Made by a program: the position numbers and the translations under genes
Assembly (NCBI RefSeq): GCF_050003625.1
Contig: NC_134398.1
Location: 67,030,891-67,094,890 of the forward strand
Direction of reading: 5' to 3'
Length of the DNA stretch: 64,000 nucleotides
DNA from: Haematobia irritans
Lineage: Eukaryota > Arthropoda > Insecta > Diptera > Muscidae
Part shown: positions 32,881 through 43,430 of the stretch, in pieces
Position numbering within the stretch: position 1 is the first letter of the stretch
Layout of the letters: each line of letters begins with the position of its first letter
Notes under the pieces: generated by a model
The model's database searches: none
What the model was told of the DNA's origin: nothing
What the model saw: only the letters and a program-made list of their open reading frames with translations

Positions 32881-35304
32881 CTCACGCTTGTGCTACAGGG
32901 TATAATGGGTTTGCGCATTTGTATGTAACACCAAGAAGGAGCAGCCTTAGAGCCATCGTTTAGTATACCGATCGTCTTAGAATTAAACTGAGTCGATTTA
33001 GCAGCGTCCGTCCGTCCGTCTGTCTGTCTGTAAATGTCTGCAAAGTACATCTCGCAGTTTAAGTCCGATTGTCCTCAAATTTGGCATAAGGTCTTTCTTC
33101 GGGTCAAAGACAATCGCTATTGATTTTGGAAAAAAATCGGTGTAGATTTAACTTTAGCTGCCATATACACTGAAAAAACAGTGAACCCTTTTCCATTGCA
33201 AAATGAACTAAACTGTAGTAATATTGACCATGATTTAGCCCTTAAGATTTTTTTCAATTTGTCTAGTTTATAATTTTCTTAAATTTTAGTTCATCTTTAA
33301 CATTGTAGTTTAGTTCATTTTTACAACACCATAAGATTTATATACCCCTACCAAGTTAAAAAGTCAATATTCTTTTGGTTTACTTGCTTATTTTGTGGGA
33401 AACCCGATAATAAAAATTGGTTTACAGTCTCTTTAAAATGTCGACAACTAAACTATTTTTAAATCAATCCTTCCACAGTACAGAGAAATTAAATAATTAA
33501 AGGAACAACAAATCGTTTTACTATTATGAAAATGTTCATATATTAAAATTAAACTTTCTTTAAGCAAAAGTACTTTATTATAAAAACTTATGATGAAAGT
33601 TCTTAATACAATGTTTTTTGTGAATAAAAATTATGACCACGTGGAACAGAGAGTAGTTCATTTGAACTCGCTGTTTGGACATTTTGACTTATCCTTTTTT
33701 TATTCATCGTAGGTAATTTTTTCACATATCTTGCTGGAAAAAAATGGAAGCAATAATGAAAATTGTTAAAAATTAACACCATGTAATGAAATATAAGTTT
33801 TTAATTCTTTATATTAGCTTGTAACTTACCATATTTGGGGGCATTTTATCAAATGGTGTAAGGAATTCAACTTTTCTTTGGAAAACGTATCTCATAAAAT
33901 TTGTACCTGAAACAATTAGAGAAATAATGAAGTATTTTATATAAACTCATAAAACTGTGTTGTTATCGATGTGAAGGATATAATAAAATAAATATTCTAG
34001 TTGAAAGAAAGACAAAGTTTTAATATAAAACTTACCAATTCTCTATTAAATTGTACGCTGAGGGGAAATATAAAAAGTTGTCCAAATTTATTTGGGTTAC
34101 TCTGAAATTAAATATTTATTTTTTAAATTAAATAAAATTATTAAATAGGTTTTCAAAAAATCTAATGAAAAAATAATAATATGCATAAAAAACCAAATAT
34201 TCTTGTTAAAAGAAAGTTAAAGAATCCTTACCAATTCACTATTCACAGAAAAAAAAGTGTCTCGTAAATTTAAGAAGATTTTTACAATAATTTATTACAA
34301 GAATTTTCCAGAATTTTAGTTAATTTTTCGTATCTTCAACGAAAATGAACTACTCGAAAGGAAATTTTACAAATTCTAAGTAGCAATCGTTTAGTTCATG
34401 GCCTACAAAATACGATGGAAATTTCCTTAAAAAATTTCTTAACTGTTAGTTAAAAATTCGTTTGTCATGCTATAAAACTACTTGTGAAATGTAAAGTATT
34501 TTCTAAATAATAAATGCAATTTACTATAAGATTTTTTTGTATGAGAAAATATTTTTTTACGAAAAATGAACTTGAAAGTGGATAGCAATTTCTTACTGAC
34601 AATTCCTATAGTTAATAATTGTTGGTAAAAAATTACCCAATGAAATATTTTTAGTTCACATGTAATTAAATTTATAGACATTTTCGTCAAAAATGGTAGA
34701 TAACATTTCATGAAAATTTTGCAAACTTTAAGTTAAACGTTTCATCGTTCATAAACTGGTGTGCCTTTACGAATATTATTCTTAGAGTAAATTGTCAGCA
34801 GATGCGATGAACTAATGCATAGTACAGAGATCTTTATCGGAATAGTGGAATGTGATTAATGTAAAGATGATGTTACTTGAGTTTTGTTGTGTATACATGA
34901 GCGTGGGGTTGTTTTTATTTTTGTTCATTTAGTGGTTTGTGTGTGCGTGTGTTTGTTATTCGTTGATGGTTTTTGGCTGGATGAGGTGTTGTTTTCAATA
35001 AAGGCACATGTGTTTTTGTTGTTGTAGGGATGTTTTGGCTTTGCTTGGTTTTGTTTGGCATGCTTCAGTTGTACAGTTGGCGTTGGCGTGGGTTGTTGCA
35101 TCTTTTAAGCAGGTATGCAACAAGGGATTTGGATTTTTGAGACATATATTGGTGTTTGTTTATTAAACCTTTTAAATGAAAGTTATTAATATTTTATCGG
35201 TAGTTTAGAAAAAAGTTATTAAGAATATTTAGTAAAATATGTTGGAATTGAAGGTGTATTGAAATTTTCATTATTCAATGTAAAAAATTAATATTCAATT
35301 CCAG

Positions 35305-36702
35305 ATGAATTTGGAAAATTTTTGTTATATCTCAGCGTACAGTTTAGTCATAAATTGGTAAGTATTTTTTTAATATGGATTTCTTTTAAAAAGAATATTT
35401 TTTATGTATATTATTATTTGTTAATTAATTTTTTTGGAAACCAGTTTAATGTTTTTCTTTGTTGTAAAAGCAATATTTAATTTCAGAGCAACTCCAGATG
35501 GATTCAAACAAATTTAAAAAATAGAGCATTGGTAAGTTTTCTTTTAAAAATTGGCTTTCTTTCAACTAGAATATTTACGTTTTTATGACCTTTTTATCAT
35601 CAAAATTACAGGTTTTTAATACCTTATGTTAGTATTTCTTTAATCAAATTTTTTGGAAACCAATGTTATATTTTTAATGTAAAAAACAAATATTTAATTT
35701 CAGAATAACCCCTTAAAAATTTGGAAAAATTTTTAGTACTCCTTTGCTTGTAATTTAATAGTGAATTGGTAAGGATTCCTTAACTTTCTTTTAACCCTGT
35801 ACAGTCATCCTTGTTTTTTGTACATTAGCGTCATCCTTCGTCATTTTGACTACGGCTCATTTCAAGACGCTATAGTTTTCATCGTGAGCGAAAAAGTGAA
35901 CCAAACTTGAATTTATTTTCTTATTCAATTTGGTTTTAAGTAGTATAACACAAAAATTCATAAAACGGTCGAATAAGTATAACTTAAATTTACCATTTTC
36001 CAAAAGACTAAAATGCATTTTAAATCGAAAATGAAATTACGTGTCGTCATTTTGACAAATGATGACTGTCTAGGGTTAACCATAATATTTTTATGCATAT
36101 TATTATTTTTTTCATTAGATTTTTTGGAAACCTATTTAATAATTTTAATTAATGTAAAAAATATATATTTAATTTCAGAGTAACCCAAATAAATTTGGAC
36201 AACTTATTTCCCCTCAGCGTACAATTTAATAGAGAATTGGTAAGTTTTATATTAAAACTTTGTCTTTCTTTCAACTAGAATATTTATTTTATTATATCCT
36301 TCACATCGATAACAACACAGTTTTATGAGTTTATATAAAATACTTCATTATTTCTCTAATTGTTTCAGGTACAAATTTTATGAGATACGTTTTCCAAAGA
36401 AAAGTTGAATTCCTTACACCATTTGATAAAATGCCCCCAAATATGGTAAGTTACAAGCTAATATAAAGAATTAAAAACTTATATTTCATTACATGGTGTT
36501 AATTTTTAACAATTTTCATTATTGCTTCCATTTTTTTCCAGCAAGATATGTGAAAAAATTACCTACGATGAATAAAAAAAGGATAAGTCAAAATGTCCAA
36601 ACAGCGAGTTCAAATGAACTACTCTCTGTTCCACGTGGTCATAATTTTTATTCACAAAAAACATTGTATTAAGAACTTTCATCATAAGTTTTTATAATAA
36701 AG
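35305..36702 (+). other. Series of exon-like segments with splice signals inside family E
   Basis: Five segments are each preceded by a pyrimidine-rich stretch and CAG and followed by GTAAG: 35305-35357, 35487-35531, 35704-35768, 36179-36239 and 36369-36445 (53, 45, 65, 61 and 77 nt). A sixth acceptor (TTTTTTTCCAG, ending 36541) leads to sequence with AATAAA at 36697-36702. The first four segments resemble each other and look like tandem duplicates. The fifth and sixth joined give a short frame starting MRYVFQRKVEFL and ending NMQDM before a stop. The same sites are kept in the outer copy on the other strand. This could be a spliced non-coding or micro-protein transcript. Confidence 0.5.
35795..36075 (+). 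mobile_element. TTAA-flanked MITE (family F), 281 bp
   Basis: TTAA at 35791-35794 and 36076-36079 encloses CCCTGTACAGTCATCC ... GATGACTGTCTAGGG, an inverted end pair of about 16 bp. The inside shares 'gtcattttgactacgg' with the copy at 16869-17109. It lies within the inner E element and is the youngest layer of the nest. The signature is piggyBac-like; there is no coding frame. Confidence 0.85.
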
Positions 36703-38840
36703 TACTTTTGCTTAAAGAAAGTTTAATTTTAATATATGAACATTTTCATAATAGTAAAACGATTTGTTGTTCCTTTAATTATTTAATTTCTCTGTACTGT
36801 GGAAGGATTGATTTAAAAATAGTTTAGTTGTCGACATTTTAAAGAGACTGTAAACCAATTTTTATTATCGGGTTTCCCACAAAATAAGCAAGTAAACCAA
36901 AAGAATATTGACTTTTTAACTTGGTAGGGGTATATACATCTTATGGTGTTGTAAAAATGAACTAAAATACAATGTTATAGATGAACTAAAATTTAAGAAA
37001 ATTATAAACTAGACAAGTTGAAAAAAATCTTAAGGGCTAAATCATGGTCAATATTACTACAGTTTAGTTCATTTTGCAATGGAAAAGGGTTCACTGTTTT
37101 TTCAGTGTTAAATTACAGGCAAAGGAGTACTAAAAATTTGTCCAAATTTTTAAGGGGTTATTCTGAAATTAAATATTTGTTTTTACATTAGAAATATTAC
37201 ATTGGTTTCCAAAAAATTTTATTAAAGAAATACTAAAATAAAGTATCAAAAACATGTAATTTTGATGATAAAAATGTCATAAAAACGTAAATATTCTAGT
37301 CGAAAAAAGGCAATTTTTAAAAGAAAACTTACCAATTCTCTATTTTTTAAATTTGTTCGAATCTATCTGGAGTTGCTCTGAAATTAAATATTGTTTTTAC
37401 AACAAAGAAAAACATTAAACTGGTTTCCAAAAAAAATTAAAAATTAACAAATAATAATATACATAAAAAATATTATTTTATAAAGAAAGTCATATTAAAA
37501 AAATACTTACCAATTTATGAATAAACTATACGCTGAGATATAACAAAAATTTTCCAAATTCATCTGGAATTGAATATTATTTTTTTACATAGAATAATAA
37601 AAATTTCAATACACTTTCAACATATTTTCCTAAATATTCTTAATAACTTTTTTCTAAGCTACCGATAAAATATTAATAACTTTCATTTAAAAGGTTTAAT
37701 AAACAAACACCAATATATGTCTCAAAAATCCAAAATATTCCATGTCTTTATATTCCCTTGTTGCATACCAGCTAAAAAGATGCAACAGCCCACGCCAACG
37801 CCAACTATACAACTGAAGCATGCCAAACAAAACCAAGCCAAGCCAAAACATTCCTACAACAACAAAAACACACGTGCCTTTATTGAAAACAATACCTCAT
37901 CCAGCCAAATAAACCATCCGCGAATAACAAAACACACACACACACAAACCACTAAATGGACAAAAATAAAAACAACCCCACGCTCATGCATACACAACAA
38001 AACTCAAGTAACATCATCTTTACATTAATCACATTCCACTATGCCGATAAAGAACTTTGTACTATGTATTAGTTCATCGCATCTGCTGACAATTTACTCT
38101 AAGAATAATATTCGTAAAGGCACACCAGTTTATGAACGATGAAACGTTTAACTTAAAATTTGCAAAATTTTCATGAAATGTTATCTACCATTTTTGACGA
38201 AAATGCCTATAAATTTAATTACATGTGAACTAAAAATATTTCATTGGGTAATTTTTTACCAACAATTATTAACTATAGGAATTGTCAGTAAGAAATTCCT
38301 ATTCACTTTCAAGTTCATTTTTCGTAAAAAAATATTTTCTCGTACAAAAAAATATTATAGTAAATTGCACTTATTATTTAGAAAATACTTTACATTTCAC
38401 AAGTAGTTTTATAGCATGACAAACGAATTTTTAACTACCAGTTAAGAAATTTTTTAAGGAAATTTCCATCGTATTTTGTAGGCCATGAACTAAACGATTG
38501 CTACTTAGAATTTGTAAAATTTCCTTTCGAGTAGTTAATTTTCGTTGAAGATACGAAAAATGAACTAAAATTCTGGAAAATTCTTGTAATAAATTATTGT
38601 AAAAATCTTCTTAAATTTACGAGACACTTTTTTTTCTGTGTATATTTATCAACGTTTTGATCATAATTCACTTTTTTATCAACCGATCTTCTTAAAATTT
38701 AGTACATATGAATGTTTTACATGACCGGTTCAAATTGAGGTATGGCTTCCATATATATCTTTCGCCCAATAAGCATTTATATAGCCCCAGAGACCATAAT
38801 TTCATATTTATTTGTATCAAATTTGTACAAGGAGATTTAT

Positions 38841-39736
38841 ACACGCAAAAAAATAATTCTTTCCTCCCAAACGAAATTTTAGACAAACAAAGTTCGTTTC
38901 TCATTTGCTTTTCGCTGTAAGGAAGTGTATTTGGAAGAAAAGTATATACTTTTTGTGATAAACGTTTATTCTTTTCCAGGATTTCATAAAGACCAACTCA
39001 AAAAAAACATTGTTTTCTTGCTAATTGCATTTTCCCTCACATCTTTCTCACATCCACGAGGTTTTTTAGTTCTTAACACCTTTTCTTGTAATACCAACAA
39101 TGTAGAAGAAATTATACGATTTTAGAAATTTTTAATTTTTTTTTACCTTTCGCCTGGACGGAGAATCGAACCGCGGACCATGCACTTTGTAAGCCAACAC
39201 ACTAACCACTGAGCTATGTACCTGTTATGGTCATCAATAGATAAATATCCATATAAGTTATACTGCTAGCATAGCTTGCGGCGCCCACGAACCGAATAAA
39301 CAAAGTTTATTTAACAGAAACAAACATTTAGTTTGGCACCGTGGAGCAGTGGTTGCTACGTCCGACTTGCATGCCATGTCGATCCCTGCTTCGACCAAAG
39401 TTTTTTTGTTGTTTTTTTTTTTTTTACATATATTCCAGATATGTTCGGAAGATTCCGAAAAAATGTTCATTATTACATTGTAGTATATTAAATTTTGAAC
39501 TGTAAAATGTGTCTTATTAAAGACTAAAAGTCAGAAAAGAACAGTGTTTGATATAAATGAAATGGACTGCGTTGTTCTTTCAAAAATAACTTTTTTTTAT
39601 TGAAAAAATAAAAATTTTGTAACAAACGAATTTTTTTGGTGATAAAAGTTTAAAATTTTCGAAGCAATTCAAAAAACTCTAACAAAAGAAAAACGTTTTC
39701 GGTACACGTTTTCCAAACGTTTTTTTCTTTGCGTGT
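38841..39736 (+). mobile_element. Family C TIR element (896 bp)
   Basis: Ends ACACGCAAAAAAATAATTC and TTTTTTCTTTGCGTGT; AT lies on both sides (38839-38840, 39737-39738). The minus tRNA-like unit is at 39151-39219 with intact A- and B-boxes. The plus unit (39335-39396) has lost about 14 bases including the start of its B-box ('atgccatgtcgatccctgc'), so only one promoter should work. It is longer than the 20-kb copy because of an extra block at 39420-39590. Confidence 0.8.
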
Positions 39737-40467
39737 ATATAGCTAACATATACATTTACATTCTTGTGACCACAAAGGCCAACATTTTACTCCGATTCAC
39801 GTGAAATTTTGCAGAGATAGCAGAATCAACATTATAACTTTGTTTGGCAAAATTGGTTAAAATCGGTTCATATTTAGATATACCTCCCATATATATCTTT
39901 CATCCGATATAGACTTATGTGACCCCAGAGGACAGAGTTTCACCTTAATTTGCTTCAAATTTTGCATTAAGAGTACAACTGATGGTATCGTCAAGTATGA
40001 CAAATTTGGTTGAAATCGGTTCAGATTTAGGCACGGCTACCATATATGTACACTTAACATATATAGCACCAGAGGCCAGAGATTCGTCTTGATATGCTTC
40101 AATTTTTTTCACAAAGACTACAACTGATGGTATCGTCACGTACGTCAAATTTGGTTCAAATAGGTTCAGATTTAGATATAGCTCCTATATACATTCATAT
40201 GACCACCTGAGGCCAAACCTTTATTCCGATTTACATGAAATATTGCACTGGAAGTAGAATTAACATTTAAGAATATTTCATATTTTATACAAATTTTCTA
40301 TGGGATTTACTTGGTATTTTACACAGAGAATATATTTGACATTCTATTCAAGTGTGTCGATATTGATCCTCCGTCCTAGGCAAAAAAATTCTGTGACGAT
40401 TTCCCATATTGTAGTCAAATTGTAATGCCAGACTAATTTGTACCATTTTATTAAGTCTTCTAAACCA

Positions 40468-41091
40468 CACTGAAAAAAATATTGTCGTGAGGTCAAAGAT
40501 TTCATGTCTTTAAAATACGAATGCAAATTTCGCTTAGCATAGAAGACGCATTTCTCTAAAACAAAGTTATTTTCCTTGTCCAAAAGTCGATAAACTTTTC
40601 AATGAAGTCGTATTGTCCTTATTATTAAGTGATTTGACTTAAAAGTGGGTATCTTAACATGAAAGAAAAAATTTATAGGCTAAGGTCAACTTGACTTTAA
40701 TAATTCAGAAAAATTCTTTAAATTTAATGAAATTGTCTCTAAATTTGTTGTCTTTTTGCATCTAGACTACAAAGCAAAAAATCGTTCAAATATAGGACAT
40801 GTTATTCAAAACTTTATTTTAAAGAAGTTTTTTACTTCAAACATAGCATAATTTCTACTGGAAGTCGAGTCTTAATTTGGAAAATAAAGTTGCCGTTAAC
40901 TCGTTTTTAAAGGACTTTGATAGCATAAGATGAAAAAAAGCTGAGAAAGCGAAAAATTGAAATTTGCTTCCTAGAAGCAAGTACATAAAACCTAAATTTA
41001 AAAGAGAATTGTGTCTTTGGCTCGGAATCAATACCAATTTTTTTAAAGTAAAGACAAAATCTTTGGAACCGAGTATGCTTTTTTTTCAGTG
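40468..41091 (-). mobile_element. Family A TIR element (624 bp), complete
   Basis: Starts CACTGAAAAAAATATTGTCG, ends GTATGCTTTTTTTTCAGTG, with CA at 40466-40467 and 41092-41093. The non-TA duplication shows the target is not restricted to TA. Confidence 0.85.
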
Positions 41092-41398
41092 CATTTGAAA
41101 CCGAAAAAGTGAAAATTAAAATTATTAAAATATTAAATAAAAAATGATTTATAAGACATTGAGTTAAAAGAATTTTTTGTGTAGTTGAAACATAGAACAT
41201 CTTTGGGAGGACATTTTTGAAAGTGACTTTAAATTTGTGCCTTTAGAACAACTTCCAAATTTTTTTTTGCTGAGTAATACAAGCTAAGGAACTAGTGCTA
41301 CAAGAGAATTGAATATTAATACAAATTTATTCTGGTAATTACAAAGAGGGTCAATATTTATTGCAAATCTAGATAACAGTCTCAACCTTAATTATAAC
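41092..41398. other. Unique AT-rich stretch
   Basis: Nothing recognised between the A element and the piggyBac-like remnant. Confidence 0.4.
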
Positions 41399-41760
41399 TT
41401 AAGAAATAACTCGACACCGAGCGGGAGTGTAGGCTTTGAGATTATTAAGAATCTCCTTCTTATTTTCATCAATTTGGATTGAAGAATCTGCAAGAGACTT
41501 CTTCACAGCACTAGCGGAGGATCGTCTTCTTTCGAGATTTATTAGTATCTGAAGAGAATGATGTATTAAAACACCAATAGAAAATGCGCACATACTACTT
41601 TTTGGAACGATGGTCAACATGCCGGCTATATCTACAACACCCATATATTTATTGTACTCTATAGGTGCTTTTATAGCGCAGTCTTCTCCTCTCACTTCAC
41701 CTTGACATGTTATTTGACGACTTTCAAAAAATGTTCAACCAAAGACTTCAACTCAAACTT
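41399..41760 (-). pseudogene. Degenerate piggyBac-like transposase fragment
   Basis: On the minus strand the frame reads ESRQITCQGEVRGEDCAIKA, then PIEYNKYMGVVDIAGML, then KSSMCAFSIGVLIHHSLQIL. 'YNKYMGgVD.adML' is a conserved block of piggyBac-family (PGBD) transposases, and the next block fits the following helix region where the family has KSKKWW. The tryptophans and the second Gly-Val-Asp glycine are changed and no catalytic Asp triad can be completed. It is a C-terminal scrap of about 100 codons. It could be a relative of the enzyme that once moved the TTAA elements (family F). Confidence 0.5.
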
Positions 41761-42105
41761 ACGAATTTTGCTACCTGTAATCTCTAAAAATCTTTTTCTT
41801 CTTCCAACATTGTTGAAATTTTCATATTTTTTTTTTACTTCTACTAGTTTCACAACTCTTCATCAGTGAGTAAATCCCATTAGAAATCTAGGTCCTACTG
41901 AATGTCTTCTGCAGTAGAACCTTTGATTTCTGGCTTCATGACTAAAAACTAAATTTTATTACCACTATTGCCTAGCCCTAGCTTAGGCACCAATGTTATT
42001 CTACATTATCTGCCACTATTTATATTTGTTTTGCCACTTTTTTATATTTGTTTTGCATTCTGATATTCCTTACAGAAAAAATATTGTTGTTTTTGAACAT
42101 TATCT
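41761..42105. other. Possible extension of the piggyBac-like remnant, unproven
   Basis: Minus-strand sequence between 41990 and 41850 reads in short open pieces (TAEDIQ, WDLLTDEEL) separated by stops; acidic composition but no domain. Confidence 0.3.
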
Positions 42106-42535
42106 GTTCAACAATATTGAAATCGGTTCAGAGTTAGATATAGCTCCCATATATATCTTTCGCCCGATATACAACCATATTACAACAGACGCCAAAGTTT
42201 TGCTCCGATCTACGTGAAATTTTGCACAGGGAGTACAATTAGTATTCCTACTATGCATGCCAAATTTGGTTGAAATCGGTTTAGATTTAGATATAGCTCC
42301 CACATATATATCTTTCGCCCGATTTAAACAGATATGGCCACAGGAGCTTAAATTTTACTCCGATTTACGTGAAATTTTGCACAGGGTGTAGACTTATCAT
42401 TCTTACTATGCATGCCACATTTGGTGTAAATCGGTTCAGATTTATATATAGCTGTCATGTATATCTTTAGTCCGATTTATACACATATGACCACAGACAC
42501 CAAATTTTACTCCGATTTACATGAGAATGAAGTGG
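42106..42535 (-). mobile_element. Family K internal fragment
   Basis: Three tandem-unit copies with 'gaaatcggttcagagttaga', 'atagctcccatatatatctt' and 'gtgaaattttgcacaggga'. Neither K end is present. Confidence 0.7.
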
Positions 42536-42818
42536 GGGAATATCATATGGAAAACGACGGTGAACTATCTGAGTCAGACAGGTAGCAATTTTTGGTTAGT
42601 AAATTGGATTTAAATTGGATAAATATCCCCAATGGAGCAAAAACATGAAATTTTTCGTGAATCTTGATTTAACGGCTCTAAACCAATTACAAAAAAAAAT
42701 TGAGCATTGTGGACACATTATCGGTGAACCTATACAATCGTTGGCTATTTCTTTTATGACTGAAGGTGATAGAGGGTATTCAAAAGTAAAAACCTCTTGC
42801 TATATCATTTGAAGGTTG
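42536..42818 (+). other. Unidentified coding-like fragment
   Basis: Short frames read MENDGELSESD (42549-42585) and, after stops, MKFFVNLDLTALNQLQKKI and GEPIQSLAISFMTEGDRGYS (42648-42790). The codon-like texture suggests an old transposon gene, but I recognise no family. It is cut on the right by the mariner fragment. Confidence 0.3.
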
Positions 42819-43120
42819 ATAAAATACTGTTTTCTGAAGGGAAAAAATACGGTGGAAGCAAACTTGGCTTCATAATGAGTATCCGGACGGCGTGTTGAAA
42901 TGAGCACGGAGGACGGTGAACGCAGTGGACGCCCGAAAGAGGTGGTTACTGACGAAAACATCAAAAAAAATCCACAAAATGATTTTGAATGAGAAGAAGA
43001 AAAAAGTGTTGTTCCACGAAGACAACGCACCGTGTCACAAGTCATTGAGAACGGTGGCAAAAATTCATGAATTGGGCTTCAAATTGCTTCCCCACCCACC
43101 ATATTCTCCAGATCTGGCCC
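42819..43120 (+). pseudogene. Partial second copy of the deleted mariner
   Basis: This 302-bp piece matches 43636-43936 of the neighbouring mariner almost base for base and shares both of its internal deletions. It has one extra A in the A run near 42962-42969, which breaks the frame. Neither terminal repeat is present. Its right edge abuts family H sequence (from 43121), where H should continue with 'tttgtcattccg'. Confidence 0.85.
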
Positions 43121-43430
43121 TCATTCCGTTTGTAATACATCGAAATATTGCTCTAAGACCCCATAAAGTATATATATATATTCTGGGTCGTGGAGAAGTT
43201 CTGAGTCAATCTAACCATGTCCGTTCGTCCGTTTGTTGAAATCACGCTAACTTCCGAACGAAACAAGCTATCGACTTGAAACTTGATACAAATAGTTGTT
43301 ATTGATGTAGGTCGGATGGTATTGCAAATGGGCCATATCGGACCAGTTTTACGTATAGCCCCCTTGCAGAGCCTCTTGGAGGAGCAAACTTCAACCGATC
43401 CCGATTGAAATTTGGTACATGGTGTTAGTA

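Larger units (their letters stand above)
34244..37107 (-). mobile_element. Inner family E element, inverted, inserted into the outer copy
   Basis: Bounded by CACAGAAAAAAAAGTG and CACTGTTTTTTCAGTG, 2864 bp. TT at 34242-34243 and 37108-37109 is the 2-bp duplication: the interrupted phrase 'accaattcactatt|aaattac' occurs unbroken inside this same element in reverse (near 35745-35768). Relative to the outer copy it carries an extra F element (35795-36075). Its two halves are near-identical inverses of the outer copy's halves, so the locus holds two interleaved long inverted repeats. Confidence 0.85.
33168..38640 (+). mobile_element. Outer family E element, about 2.6 kb, split by an inverted second copy
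   Basis: Its own sequence is 33168-34243 plus 37108-38640 (2609 bp). The left end is CACTGAAAAAACAGTG; the right end is CACTTTTTTTTCTGTG. TA flanks both ends (33166-33167, 38641-38642). On the minus strand the left part carries the same exon-like segments as the inner copy, for instance 33830-33906 and from 33733 downward with AATAAA (complement of 33573-33578). An open frame of 103 codons at 37717-38028 starts ahead of an indel that differs between the two copies. No transposase is recognised. Confidence 0.8.
32881..40300 (-). mobile_element. Family K element split into three pieces by later insertions
   Basis: Piece one is 32881-33167 (far end 'gctacagggtataatggg', GTCC/GTCT run at about 33007-33031, first unit). 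Piece two is 38641-38840 (units with 'ggcttccatatatatctttc'). Piece three is 39737-40300 (units with 'ttcagatttagatatagctcc'). Pieces one and two rejoin as 'gctgccata|tatttatc', a normal K phrase, once the E block (33168-38640) is taken out. Pieces two and three rejoin once the C element (38841-39736) is removed. Confidence 0.75.

Noticed and set aside
37717..38028. 103-codon frame rich in Gln, Asn, Thr and Lys as a gene in element E
   Set aside because: The inverted sister copy (about 34840-35165, minus strand) has a 19-nt difference near the start and a 2-nt difference later, so the frame is not maintained between copies.
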